A stretch of 64,000 bases of DNA, taken from contig OX621259.1 of the NCBI GenBank assembly GCA_951640165.1, positions 4,216,001 through 4,280,000 of the forward strand, given 5' to 3'. Of the stretch, positions 50,722 through 61,570 are shown piece by piece. The position numbers and the translations under genes are program-made. The notes under the pieces are model-generated. The model did not search any database. It had not been told where the DNA came from and worked only from the letters and a program-made list of their open reading frames with translations. Every line of letters starts with the position of its first letter. Position 1 is the first letter of the stretch. The stretch is from Pseudoips prasinana. Lineage: Eukaryota; Arthropoda; Insecta; Lepidoptera; Nolidae.

Positions 50722-51176
50722 TATATAACGTTATTATTCCCCCCGCCTTTAAATGGAGCTTTTACAAGTTTTCAACCAAAATACTTGCGAAAGACTTTAC
50801 AGTGGGTTGTTACGAGTTAGAAATGTTCCAGACGTGTCTTGTCCATTTCTTTTGAGCTTGAAAATGTACTACAAAGAGGATCTAAAATGTAAATAGCGTA
50901 TTCCTGTTCCATTTTAAATTCACTTTGTTTGTCACGCGAGCCTTGGTTCAAGCGCGTTATACGAGTGGCCAAATATATGACTTGTGAAGAGAGATGTCTG
51001 GTTATGTTCATGTAATATATATATTATAATTCTGAAGAAAACTAGTGTAGTATAGTTTCTTTAGAATTCATCCTAGCTTAAGTATTATGTTAATTTTTTT
51101 GGATATAAAATCACTCTTAAAATTCATTCAAACTGGTGAACAGTTTTCACGTCACTACCCTTGTTATTTATGTCGA

Positions 51177-51261
51177 TACAATTAAAAGTAATTTATTTAC
51201 TTCGACAACAGTGATTCTACCGGTCGCTGTTGTCGAAGTAAATAAATTACTTTTAATTGTA
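51177..51261. repeat. Perfect 35-bp inverted repeat
   Basis: Arms 51177-51211 and 51227-51261, exact reverse complements with a 15-base centre. Unique in the window. Confidence 0.9.
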
Positions 51262-51299
51262 GCTTCCTGTAAGGGCTGTCAATTTAGACAGTGGTTATC

Positions 51300-51420
51300 T
51301 TAACCGATAAATAGTTGTTCTGAGTCTGGATGTAGTTAGTGTCCATCTATTATATTATTATGTTTGTAAAGTACAGGGATTAGACATCCCCAAAGCGGGC
51401 GTTGTCTTTAAAAAAAAATA
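51300..51420 (+). mobile_element. tRNA-derived SINE, family C, 3' part
   Basis: From GATAAATAGTTGTTCTGAGT to GCGGGCGTTGTCTTT plus an A run. The tRNA-like head is missing. Confidence 0.65.
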
Positions 51421-51610
51421 TTCAAAAAAAGTTGGAGTACTTCAAAGCGTCCAAAAGGCGTCTGACGCGCTTCATAATTATTTTTATTTTTAATATAACG
51501 GCCGCAGTAACTAAACTATAGAAACGCATTAAATAATTCAAATATGTTTTGTAATAAGTAGTGTATATTTTAATATTGAAATAATATATTATGTAACCTT
51601 TGTATCGCAG

Positions 51611-51727
51611 TGACGGAGCCCCCCTCGTTGACTCGCGTGTGCTCCTGCTTCCCGAGCACCAAGCCCGTGTTGCCTGAGTTACCTGAACCTATCTGTTTGC
51701 AATTCATTGGTCTGCCACTACGGACAG
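51611..51727 (+). CDS. Candidate exon of the host gene, possible ASH/PapD-like start
   Basis: An acceptor TAACCTTTGTATCGCAG and a donor GGACAG|GTAAAT enclose 117 bases (39 codons), phase 1 at both ends. The peptide contains TEPPSLTRVCSCFPSTKPVL and LPEPICLQFIGLPLRT. The last part with the next exon resembles the edge strand and GLP turn seen in ASH/MSP-like repeats of proteins such as HYDIN or CFAP65. That is a weak inference. GC content is well above the flanks. Confidence 0.6.
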
Positions 51728-52993
51728 GTAAATAAAAGATTATAGCTTTGCAATTTTTGTTTGAATAAATCATCCCATCAAAAAATATATGCCTTGGTTG
51801 TTGACTTCAACGATAAAAGAAGTGAAACCTATATGGGTGATAAGTTCAATGTTCAGTCCTGAAATTTATTTATAACAACATAACATAACATTTATTCTTA
51901 TAACTTAGGATGATATATTGTATCCTAAGGTCTGACTTGGCTAGTTCACATATACGAATTATTATGGTCAATGGCTAGTTTATACCAGGAAGTCATATAA
52001 GAGATAAAAAAATAAGAGCCGACAAGTAAAAGGTTTAAAACTTGCGAAGGCAATAATTCGTCAGTATATGAAAACTTAGTCACCAATAATTGGCAAGTTC
52101 TAAGGCAGCTAGCACCAACTTAGTATACAAATATGTAATAAACAAAATCAAACACATTAAAATCAAATTATAGTCTTGAAGCTAACTATTAGAAACACAC
52201 CATATATACCCAACATGTATTTCAATTGTTTTATTAAACCATTAAGGACTATCAAGGAATTGTTGCTCAAGTGCTTCCATTGTTTGGCGCCTTGGAGCTC
52301 TCAATGAAATAACATCCCTAGAGACTGAACCTTGGAACTTGAACCTTTGAAGTATTATCTTTTTTGCATGAGCATTTTTTCTACGGGCAATTGTAACACA
52401 GTTTGATAAAACTTTTGACTTTATGACAGTACTTTTTCTGAAAAATTTCTTAAATAATCTATAACTAATACTAAAATTGTAGCAAGAGAATAAAATATTA
52501 TTATTAATATGCTTTATCTATCACTGCAATTATTTTTTTTTGAATCACAGAATACAGGTTAAAAGTACAAGTTGTTATGTTGCTATCGTGCTCCATAATC
52601 TACCTTAAAATAAGGCATGCGAACAGTGTTTTTTATTTTTACATCATCTTAAATAATATTCATGTAGTAGATACTAATTAGTATTTAAGAATCAGTAGAT
52701 ACAATTTAACCACGCATTGCATTGCATTAAATTAACAATTAATTAAATAAAACAGTAAACAATAAAATAATGACAAAAGTAACAAAATTAAATCAAAAGT
52801 AGCACAATAATGTCAATGCATAGTGTAAGAGTCAAAAAAGTTTTCAAGGAAATAAGTCGAAGTCTTGGAACTTAAGTTCACACCAAGAGTGAAGTCGACT
52901 TTATTTTATTACCACAATGTACACACTCCGAATTGTAGTATTTTTTTAATAGATACAGTAACATGTATATTAAACTTCCTAAATATATGTCAG
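51728..52993 (+). other. Candidate intron
   Basis: AT-rich, 1.27 kb, no recognised repeats except short tandem words. Starts GTAAAT and ends TATATGTCAG. Confidence 0.45.
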
Positions 52994-53098
52994 TGCGAAC
53001 GCGCACGCTAACTCTGCGTAACGTGTCGGTGGCGACGGCGCGCTGGAGTGCCGCCGTGCGGCGGTGGCCGCGCGCACGTGTCAGGACCCTCGGCTCGG
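52994..53098 (+). CDS. Candidate exon of the host gene
   Basis: An acceptor AAATATATGTCAG and a consensus donor CTCGG|GTGAGT enclose 105 bases (35 codons). Phase is again 1 at both ends. The peptide starts RTRTLTLRNVSVATARWSAA and ends RARVRTLGS. The TLTLRNVS pattern is typical of beta strands in ASH/PapD-like domains. It is very GC-rich in an AT-rich region, as expected for a coding exon. No downstream exon was found in the window. Confidence 0.6.
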
Positions 53099-53275
53099 GT
53101 GAGTTATACATCCGTATCAACTCGAACTTAGTAGCGAAATTTTCACGGTACAGTTTGAACCACCTACGGTACAGTTTGACTTAAGTCACGGTACCATTAA
53201 GAAAACATCGGCGTGCCGTAGTAATTATTCCCATTCCATATTTATGAAACCGACCACATCTGAAGATATCTATAT

Positions 53276-55205
53276 ATTAATACATTCATTAAAAAATACC
53301 CATAGCACTGGTTTTGATGAAGGAAGTTCTTATTATATTGAAGTCAGTATCTAAAATTATTTCACCGATATTAAGCCACTTAGTAAATATGTCCATTACA
53401 ACCGGTGTATTTCCAGAGAAACTGAAGACTTCAATAATAAAGCCTCCGTTCAAAAAAATGATAAAACAAATATAAAAAACTACAGACCAATTACCTTAAC
53501 ATCTATCTTCTCCAAGATATATGAGTAAGTAATAAGTGCAAATTTGTATACATTTCTTGAAACAAATAATGTTTTTGTAGAAGCTCAGGTAGGTTTTCGT
53601 AAGAATAAAACAATAAATTTGGCAGTTTTCAAATTTCTAGAAAAATTATGAATGGCTTATATAATAAAGTTCTTATATCTGCACTATGCGTGGATCTACA
53701 AAAAACCTTTGATTATGTAAATCATAACATATTACTGCAAAAATTAGAAGGCTATGGTATAAGAGGAAACATCTTGGATCTTTTAACGTCTTTCCTCAAG
53801 AAACGACGACAATGCACCCAAATTAATCGAATATGTTTAAAAACAAAAAAGAAACCACATACACATCAGAATATCTTGATGTTACACAAGGAGTTCCTCA
53901 AGGCAGTGTATTAGGTTCATTATTATTTATAATTTATGTAAATGACTTGCCCAAATCTATTAATGAAAACATGGTACTCTTGGCGGATGATGGCACACTT
54001 ATGTTTACCAATAAATGTAAAAATGACTTGGAGAATAATAACATGACTTTGAATCAAATAATTAAGTGGTTACATGAAAATAATTTATTAATAAATCTTG
54101 ACAAAACAAATATTATGACATTTAGAAATAGGACGAATTATTTAATTGACATATCTTATACAAAATTTTTAGGTTTAAGTCTTGATTGTAATCTTAATTG
54201 GAAAACTCAGGTCGAAAATGTAACTACAAAACTAAATCAGTTCTCTTACGCTCTGTATATGCTTGGAAAGATTGTGAACCAAACTGCTGTTATTAATGCC
54301 TATCACGGTTACGTAGAATCATTATTGAGATATGGTGTAATTTTTTTGGGTAACTCAGTTGAGAAGGATTTAGTATTTAAAGCCCAAAAGAAATGCGTGA
54401 GAGCGATTTGTAAACTTAAGCCTACGGAAAGCTGTCAACCTTTTTTCATAAGTCTAAGACTTCTTACCTTACCATGTATTGTTTCAATATTTGTCGCTTC
54501 AAATCTTTATTTATTTAAACCATTGAAGAGTGCACGAAACCATAATAAAATAGGGTTTCCGTTGAATCGAACGGCGCAATTCAGTAATAGTGTCTTTTGC
54601 ATTGCGCCGCGTATCTACAATCGTCTACCGAAAGATGTTTTGAACAGTTCCAATATTGCTAGCATGAAACACAAATTGAAAGGCTGTCTTCTTAATAAAG
54701 CATACTATAGTGTCAAACAATTTCTCAAAGACAGTAATTTAAAAAAATTCACACTAATTTGCTAAATAACTATAGTTTAGGATTAGGTATATAAGATTGA
54801 CTTGAAACTTTGATTAAAATTTCAATAATTGAATAACTTTTTTATTTGTATTTGACAATTACTATATATCAATTATTGAATCATGCAGATATTTTATTGA
54901 CATAGTATTATTATTTGACATCGATTATATTTACTTTGAAATTGTTGACCTATGAATTATTACTATTAGGTATATTTGAATGTATTTTATTATTAATTTG
55001 ATTTTATAGTTTAACTTTGAAAAATATTGTGATGTTATAAAAAGTAAATTTAAATGAATATTTTAACTAAACATGACATTTATTACTTGCAGGAAATGTA
55101 AAATTGTGTACACGTGTGTGGTTGATTTTTGTGAACTATTTCTTTATATTTAAGATCCTCCTTGTACCAAATTTCACACAATAAATAAATAAATAAAAAA
55201 AGATT
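53276..55205 (+). pseudogene. Frameshifted LINE reverse transcriptase
   Basis: A LINE related to the one at 26982. The RT N-terminus is readable in pieces from 53276 with stops and shifts (NYRPITLTSIFSKIYE region, then a KTFDYVNHNI block A). A shift near 53833-53880 follows, then VPQGSVLGSLLFIIYVNDLP and a catalytic box reading LLADDGTLM (AD-D kept). The last frame ends at 54765. An AT-rich 3' part with an AAATAAATAAATAAA tail ends near 55205. Endonuclease absent. More decayed than its relative at 27 kb. Confidence 0.8.
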
Positions 55206-55277
55206 AAAAGCACAAGAAGTAAGAAAGAAAACGAGTACGAACTTAGTACACTTGTTATATTCCTGGAACACCATATG

Positions 55278-55590
55278 AACTGCCCCGTTGGTCTAGTGGT
55301 AGCGTGTTCAACCGGAGATAATAAGGTCCTGGGTTCAAATCCAAAAAGTAATTTTGGGAATGTTCTGTTAAGAAAATTCCTCGTTATCAGTCCGAAGACT
55401 GGGAGTTGGCGTTATTACGCCCCCGCGCCTCAAAGAGCACGTAAAGCCGTTGGTCCTGTACCTGACTTCTTATCGGTCGTGTCGCTAGTTGTCTCATAGG
55501 ATCATGAGAGTGATGGTATATTAAGTGCCCCTGTGTCTGCGCAGATATTTGTGCGATATCAGTCCCGCGCAGACGGTGCGATTATTATAA
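55278..55590 (+). mobile_element. tRNA-derived SINE, family A
   Basis: The head is CCGTTGGTCTAGTGGTAGCG and GGGTTCAAATCC. The body is full but the B box end has lost a few bases. The end is replaced at CGCGCAGACGGTGCG. Confidence 0.8.
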
Positions 55591-55599
55591 TATTCGTAG

Positions 55600-56150
55600 A
55601 AACTAAACATAAACATAATTTCCTTGACAATAGCTTAATACAAGCGAGCTAAATAACATTACTATTATAAAATAAATTTTATAAATGTTTTAACAATCTG
55701 TGTACCTAAACATCTATAATATGTAACTAGAAATATTATGTATACTTAACTATATTACGATGATATACTGAAATAGAATGTAGTCACAAAGATTGAAAAA
55801 GGTATGCTGAGATGGTTTGGCCATTTAGAAAGGATGAATGAAAGAAGATTGACAAAAGAAATATACCTGGCCTGTGTGGATGGTACAACCGGAAGGGGAA
55901 GACCTCGTAAATCAAATCGGAGACGTACTTGGGAAAAGTCAGGTCAGAAGTACCCTAAACCGGCGAGCATGTATGAAGAATATAATGTCGGTAAACGAAG
56001 CGAAAGAGGTGTGCAAGGATCGTGACAAATAGAAGTCCGTTGTCTCTGGGAGACAGGCGTGAGTCTATGTATGTAACTATATTACTACAAACATGTTCTG
56101 ACTATTTACAAACGCTTTTTTAAAGTCTATGTGAATGAAAACCTTTTTTT
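55600..56150 (+). repeat. U1 copy with internal LINE fragment
   Basis: U1 words at 55620-55745 and 56080-56150 enclose 55790-56078. The middle encodes a LINE RT C-terminus and carries its tail. The same enclosed unit is seen at 43.2 kb. Confidence 0.6.
55804..56025 (+). pseudogene. C-terminal LINE protein fragment
   Basis: A 73-codon frame with MLRWFGHLERMNERRLTKEI and GTTGRGRPRKSNRRR. The RWFGHxxRM and GRGRPR motifs mark the C-terminal region of many insect LINE ORF2 proteins. No RT core remains. Confidence 0.65.
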
Positions 56151-56204
56151 TTAATTTATTTATATTATTATAATCCATGTCAACCAAGAGCCCTTGTTCA
56201 CGGC

Positions 56205-56400
56205 TCATCATCATCATCATCAAATATCAGCCAAAAGACGTTCACCGCTGGTCTAAGGCTCCCCCAAAGAGCTCCTCAATTGCTGCTCTAGTGCTACCGG
56301 TACCCAACGGCTTCCAATGACACTCACAACATCATCTTCCATCATGTAGGTAGCCTGCCTGTACTACGTCTTCCGGTTTGTAATGACCACTCGAGAATAG
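56205..56400 (-). repeat. LINE 3' end, diverged
   Basis: The plus strand shows CATCATCATCATCATCAAAT, CAGCCAAAAGACGTTCACCG and TCTTCCATCATGTAGGTAGC, the reverse of the ATGATG-tailed LINE end. Confidence 0.65.
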
Positions 56401-56424
56401 AATTCTGATTTCTAATAAAAAAAA

Positions 56425-56650
56425 AAATAAGGCAACGCCCGCACTAGAAAAATTAATCCTGTATCGCGGGGTACTTAACAAACAAATATTTAATTTTGTC
56501 GGACACCAAGTACATCCAGACTCAAAATAACTATTTATGTGTCACAGAAATAGTTGTTCTGCGTGGTAATTAGTGTTAAATTACCGCGCAGGACAACTAT
56601 TTGTGTGGCACATAAATAGTTATTTTGAGTGGCAAAGTGACTGTCTTAAC
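56425..56650 (-). mobile_element. SINE C with a 51-bp inverted duplication
   Basis: A minus-strand SINE C 3' part (GCGGGCGTTGCCTT, complement). Then 56521-56571 and 56579-56629 form imperfect inverted arms of 51 bp with a 7-base centre, so part of the SINE is present twice, head to head. Confidence 0.7.
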
Positions 56651-57022
56651 TGCTGCGGCACTCACGCAATTATTAAATTTATAATTTTTTATGACGTCTC
56701 ATTACACGCAGTTCATCTAAGTAATCTCATTCCAAAATAATATGAAATAAATATTTATGACAAGCTCTATTCAGCAGCCCAATCTTCATGAACGAAATGA
56801 AAAGCTGTACAGAATTTCCTGATTAATATAGATAATTCAAAGCGAAACAATCGCCGGCCAGGACCGTTACAATATTTTAGCTGTGAGGGCGGAACCTGTT
56901 GGTCAAATTAGAGATACAGACTATACGAAACAGTAGGGTTATCAGTAAGTACTCAGTAATCGAATGCACGTAACTGATAAATATACTTAAAATATGTAAT
57001 AATTATTTCTAAATACATACAT
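56651..57022. other. No feature recognised
   Basis: AT-rich; no supported gene. Confidence 0.4.
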
Positions 57023-57200
57023 AACACACTAATATTATAAAGGCGAAAGTTTGTGAGTGTGTATGTTTCTTACTTCTTCACTACTAAACAGCTGGAGTGA
57101 TTTTAATAAAATTTGGTATGGTTTTCGCTAACACCCAGAATTAACACATAGGCTATAATTTATAAAGTTTAACGCAAGTAAAATCGTGGGGCACAGATAG
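57023..57200 (+). mobile_element. Non-autonomous Helitron, family A, decayed end
   Basis: Starts AACACACTAATATTATAAAG. The 3' hairpin is degraded (CGCAAGTAAAATCGTG) and the last bases read GATAG instead of CTAG. Confidence 0.7.
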
Positions 57201-57224
57201 TTATAAATAAATTACATCCAGAAA

Positions 57225-57335
57225 CAGAACAAAGTACTGAGACAAATATTTATCCTGGGTTGGGGTTGAACCCACGACCTCTCGCTTAGCAGTTAGGGTC
57301 ACTAACCACTAGACCAACACAGGCCAATTAACCAA
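57225..57335 (-). repeat. tRNA-derived SINE remnant
   Basis: The minus strand shows TTGGTCTAGTGGTTAGTGAC (A box) and GTCGTGGGTTCAACCCCAAC (B box). Confidence 0.65.
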
Positions 57336-57424
57336 AAACATTTGTGTGTATAATTGTATATTGAATTACGGTAAGTCAATACAGAACTAGCATTGATACT
57401 GTTGCACTTTTTTCACTTTGACGG

Positions 57425-57631
57425 GCCTGTTAGCGTGGTTGGCAAATGGTTGCTTTTCACGGTTTTCGATTCCCATCTAGAACAGATATTTGTGTGCATG
57501 AACATGTCTGTTTGTCCTGAGTCAAGGAAAGTAGTATATGTAGTATATCAGTTATCTGGTTTCCATAGTACAAGCTCTGCTTAGTTTGGGATCAGATGGC
57601 CGTGTGTAAATATTGTCCCAGGATATTATTA
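57425..57631 (+). mobile_element. tRNA-derived SINE, family B, internal deletion
   Basis: Head GTTAGCGTGGTTGGCAAATG, centre CAGATATTTGTGTGCATGAA and the full tail to CCCAGGATATTATTATG. About 40 bases of the middle are missing after GTCCTGAGTC. Confidence 0.75.
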
Positions 57632-57939
57632 TGTCATTTAAAATGATTAGACTGTTTCTTCTAAGCTATGTTTTCACAATAAGGAGGATGAACAGAGGGG
57701 TGAATGTTTTTCACCAGAAGCAGTTATGCAAATAAATTGCGAATTTATGATTCTCTCCTTCAATGAGATAGATGCTGAAGAATTATCGTGGACATAAAAG
57801 TTTTATGACAGCACTTTTTAAGTTTGCGACTTAAATCTATAATGTATTTTGGGGAAAATTGGCCGACTCGGCTCTTAAACTCCGCAGCATTTACGTTAGC
57901 TCAATTTTAAGGTACAAAATTTTGTGGTTTAGTTATCTA
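57632..57939. other. No feature recognised
   Basis: AT-rich; no supported gene. Confidence 0.4.
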
Positions 57940-58014
57940 TTATATAATATAGTTTTTAATATTTTTGTCTGTATGTATGTCCGGGCTATACTCAAACATG
58001 GATTAACTTCAAAT

Positions 58015-59308
58015 TTCGCGTATCATATTATATATGAACATTGTTAACAGGTATTAACGCAACTAACCATATTGTTATTTTACCGACGTTTCGACCAAGT
58101 TGCATTGATCGTGGTCACGGGATGACTGGCGCAGCGGTGTTTCTCCGCTACTGAGGGCATCGAGTATTTAACTACCCTCAATGATCGTTTGTCACACTGT
58201 TAAGGCCGGTTACACACTGCACTAACGGAGTCCACATTTTCACCAACTCTACATATTGCGGTATTAAATGTTTAATCACTGGATTCCATGACGGCGACAA
58301 TTTGAAACCGTCCTCCCGATTGAAATTATTAGTAGTAGTATTTCTTAATTTCAAGGGCTTCACGCACAAGTCGCGAGTAGTAGTGACGCTCGGTGGAAAG
58401 GACTTGTGGCAGATCAAAATCAATCCAGTGATTAGTGCCGGGTTGTAATAAATGTTCGGCAACTGCTGACTTGTTAGTCTGGCGCTTGTTTACCGCTGCG
58501 ACATGTTCTCTGACCCTGTCCGCGATGGTCCACTTAGTCTGGCCTATATAGGCAGCTGCAATTCAATTTGTAGACTCCTGGTGCTTGTAGCGGCAAAACA
58601 TCCTTCGGTGTGCCTATCACGTTCGTCACGGTTGTATCGGGTGTGTATATGGTGCGTATGGCAAACTTTTTTAGAACCGAACCGATCTTGTCCGTTACAC
58701 CTTTTATATAGGGCATGTATGCAGGTTGTCTGCTTACGTCCGCACGTTTGTGCCGCTTCTCCTTTAGTCCACCATGCCGACTCACTCTGTATCCATTATA
58801 ATTGAGCACCTGCTGGACATGGACCAACTCTCGATCTTGGTGTTCAGGGTCACAGAGGCCATGAGCTCTATTCGTGAGGGACGAGACAACCGAGAGTAAG
58901 TGTCGCGGATGGTGATGTGAGGCACCGTGTAAGTATCTGTCAGTGTGCGTGGGCTTGCGATATACACAGTGGGACAGAGTTCCATCCAATCTCGCCGTTA
59001 TTTTAACATCCAAGAACGGCAGCGATCTGTCTGTCTCCATTTCATATGTAAACCGCATATTCGGATGAAAGGAGTTGAGGTGTTCCATATATTGATCTGC
59101 TTCCTGTTTACTACCTTTGATGATACACAATATATCTTCTACGTACCGTTTCCACATTTTAATGGTCTTCGGGCCGAGATTAAATAATTCTTCCTCCAGG
59201 ACTCCATCCAGATGTTGGCTAGTACAGGGGCAACTGGACTGGATTGCGACACCATTAGTCGCGTTAATACCTATTAACAATGTTCATATATAATTATGAT
59301 ACGCGAAA
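58015..59308 (-). mobile_element. Penelope-like retroelement, 5' truncated, with inverted ends
   Basis: A copy of about 1.3 kb. The ends 58015-58063 and 59258-59308 are inverted repeats of about 50 bp with few mismatches and one gap. The inner part holds the RT C-terminus and a GIY-YIG endonuclease. The 3' untranslated part includes ACCACGATCAATGCAACTTG and TGGTCGAAACGTCGGTAAA, seen at the ends of other Penelope-like copies as I recall. Confidence 0.8.
58320..59280 (-). pseudogene. Penelope-like RT C-terminus and GIY-YIG endonuclease, frameshifted
   Basis: The minus-strand frame 59280-58534 holds the second half of a Penelope-type reverse transcriptase. The active-site box reads RYVEDIL where YVDD is usual (Asp to Glu). 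FLDVKITARLDG and THTDRYLH follow, then the linker with GVYKLNCSC, the start of the GIY-YIG fold. The YIGQT motif and the HWIDFD / ARLVREALEI-like C-terminal part lie in a neighbouring frame to about 58320, so one shift occurred near 58545. The RT N-terminus is missing. The copy cannot make active protein. Confidence 0.8.
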
Positions 59309-59455
59309 GTTTAAAAGTGTATATTGCATGAATCGGGAGTACATCATGGATCTAAGAAGTCGGGTCAACATATAGGCTACGTATTAGAAATTTAATCATC
59401 ATCATTTATATTATAATATAACGCCTGTAGAACCGCGGGTACAGCTTACAAAAGA

Positions 59456-59947
59456 GTGCTATTGAACTCGTTGCGCTCGCTTAAAGCGCAATTAAAAGCT
59501 CCCCGTATTTTAAGCTTTTGAAACTAGAAGGAATTGCCAAACTGAGGTGGCAGTGAGCGGGTCACATAGCTTAATACGCAGCGTGGCCATGCCTCTCCCT
59601 AAGTGAGCTAGAGATATTTAAGAGAAGCTTCCATACAACGAAAGTGATTTTTTTCCGTTTTTATAAATAATGGTATGGAACCCTCTGTGCGCGACACGCG
59701 CTTGGCCTGTTTTTGTTTACTTCTTTGCCTTTTTCCTTGTTTTCCGAGAACACAGTCAGTCAAGACACATTAAAAGCAAATCACGGCACATCTATCTTAA
59801 AACTTGAGCTTGCTTCTTACGAATAATAAATGAAGTAGTGTACGCGGAAAATGAAACGTCGCGTCGTCATATTTTCTGCTCGCCGCCTCTTATTAAGTTT
59901 TGCTTTGATGTAACAAATTACGTGCAGCCCTATATTTCATCGCTGTC
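59456..59947. repeat. Small repeat fragments
   Basis: 59525-59560 resembles the LINE word AGGAATTGCCAAACTGAGGT seen before the 38.2-kb fragment. 59610-59715 is a diverged copy of the repeat at 5262. The rest is unassigned. Confidence 0.45.
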
Positions 59948-60147
59948 TTTGCCACCAAAGTGGCATAATTTCTGAGCGTCTCCGTACTTCGGGGGGCACG
60001 TTAAGCTGTCGGTCCCGGTTGTAGTCATTAGGCAACAGTAGTCAAGCCATGTCAGAGGCCTACTTGAATAACTCTGACACTGTGTATGGACTGTTCGCGA
60101 GCCTTGCTTACTTCGCCGATCGTTTATGTACCGGTGAGCGCATCTAG
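59948..60147. mobile_element. 5S-derived SINE, rearranged
   Basis: 59948-60081 is the body in plus orientation (CGTACTTCGGGGGGCACGTT). 60083-60147 is the 5S-like head in minus orientation (TGTATGGACTGTTCGCGAGC). An internal inversion, as with the SINE B pair at 37.1 kb. Confidence 0.65.
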
Positions 60148-60151
60148 CTGT

Positions 60152-60421
60152 GAGCGCTGGTTAGTAAATTCTTGCTTTTCATGCCGCAGATCGTGGGTTG
60201 GATTCCCACCCAGGACAGATATTTGTGTGCATGAACATATCTGTTTGTCCTGAGTCTGGGTATAATTATCTATATAAGTATGTTTATACAAGTAAAAGTC
60301 AGTTCTTTTTTTTCTTCAATGTCAGTTATCTGGTTTCCATATAATTGACATATTACAAATATTACTTTTCCCGTGCCTTTTTTTTGCCGCGTGTGAATAA
60401 TGTCCCAGGATATTATTATTA
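60152..60421 (+). mobile_element. tRNA-derived SINE, family B
   Basis: From GCTGGTTAGTAAATTCTTGC to ATGTCCCAGGATATTATT. The middle has an AT-rich replacement (TTTTTTTTCTTCAATG). It directly follows the 5S-like head. Confidence 0.75.
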
Positions 60422-60605
60422 TATTTTCCTCTTATTAAGTTTTGCTTTGATGTAACAAATTACTTGCGGGCCTATATTTCAACATCACTGTCTACTGTTG
60501 CCAAATAGTTGAGATATATGTTGATTCGGGAACAGTGGCAAATAAATATAAACTGAAAATAAGGGTGGTTGATGGGCCGGTTCGTGTGGTTGGTCACTTC
60601 TTATC

Positions 60606-60838
60606 GTATGGCCAGTGGTTACCCTAGTGTCAGAGTTATTCAAGCCGCCCAGTAGGCCTCTGACATAGCTTAATGACCGTTGTCTAATGACTACAACCGG
60701 CACCGACAGCTTAACGTACCCTCCGAAACACGGAGACGCTCAGAAATTATACCCACCGTCACCCATCTATGGACTGACCGCGATCCTAGTCGCTTAACTT
60801 CGCCGATCACTTATGGACCGGTGAGCGCATCTAGCTAT
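60606..60838 (-). mobile_element. 5S-derived SINE, near full length
   Basis: The minus strand has GCGAAGTTAAGCGACTAGG and ATAGATGGGTGACGGTGGGT (diverged C box), and the body to TCTGACACTAGGGTAACCAC. Again followed directly by a SINE B. Confidence 0.75.
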
Positions 60839-60854
60839 GTCCTGGTCCCGTATG

Positions 60855-61090
60855 GGCGCTGGTTGGTAAATTCTTACTTTTCACGCCGCAGGTCGTGGGT
60901 TCGATCACCACCCCACATGTCTGTTTGTAGACTCAGGACAATTAATGGTGTAATTATCTAAATAAGTATGTATTAACAAAGGAAAAGTAGTCTATGTAAT
61001 ATATCAGTTAACTGGTTTCCAAAGTACAAGCTCTGTTTAGTTTGGGATCAGATGGACGTGTGTGAATAATGTTCCAAGATATTATAATTA
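60855..61090 (+). mobile_element. tRNA-derived SINE, family B
   Basis: Head GCTGGTTGGTAAATTCTTAC with B box GGTCGTGGGTTCGATCACC, and tail GTACAAGCTCTGTTTAGTTT. A short centre part is deleted. Confidence 0.75.
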
Positions 61091-61234
61091 TTATAATAAA
61101 AGCAATGGAAAACAACGACAACTAAAACAATTCGCTCCAATCATGATAAATTAATAGAAAATCAGTTCAATTACTGTTGAGAATAACCACCAGGAAGAGG
61201 TTCCTGTTTCGTAGATTTTACTTAAATCTATGTA

Positions 61235-61369
61235 CAGACGCCAGCACATCAAGCTACCCCAATCTGTCCAATTTTCCCAACTGAAAGTGAACCTTATGCT
61301 TATGTGATAAAGTTGAAAATTTATAAAATAAATTGGACAGATTGGGGTAGCTGGATGTGCTGGCTTCTG
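61235..61369. mobile_element. MITE, CAGACGCC family
   Basis: A 135-bp element with TIRs CAGACGCCAGCACATCAAGC and its partner, TA on both sides (61233-61234, 61370-61371). Inverted relative to the 8621 copy. Confidence 0.75.
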
Positions 61370-61399
61370 TATGTATTTAAGTGGCTGGCTTACACCGCC

Positions 61400-61570
61400 C
61401 GGACACAGATGTCGTCTAAATTATTGAAGAAATACTTCTCTATACGCACGCTTCATTTGGGAAGAAGGCTGGTGAATGCTTGCCGAGAGCATTACAAAAA
61501 GTGGGGAATGGTGCGAGGCGATGGCAAGTTTAGAGGGCGTTATAAGTTAGTGAAGATAGAATGAGAGAAA
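61400..61570 (+). repeat. Retroelement-like fragment
   Basis: A short frame includes GRRLVNACREHYKKWGMVRG. Words such as GTTATAAGTTAGTGAAGATA recur in diverged form at 15220-15330. Origin unclear. Confidence 0.35.

Larger units (their letters stand above)
57940..59455 (+). repeat. Helitron-like family C copy split by the Penelope-like element
   Basis: The left part 57940-58014 (ATGTCCGGGCTATACTCAAA) and the right part 59309-59455 (TCGGGTCAACATATAGGCTA ... GTAGAACCGCGGGTACAGCT) correspond to one copy like 46860-47078. The order shows the Penelope-like element came later. Confidence 0.6.

Noticed and set aside
58503..58805. Cys-rich plus-strand protein
   Set aside because: It is antisense to the Penelope-like reverse transcriptase.
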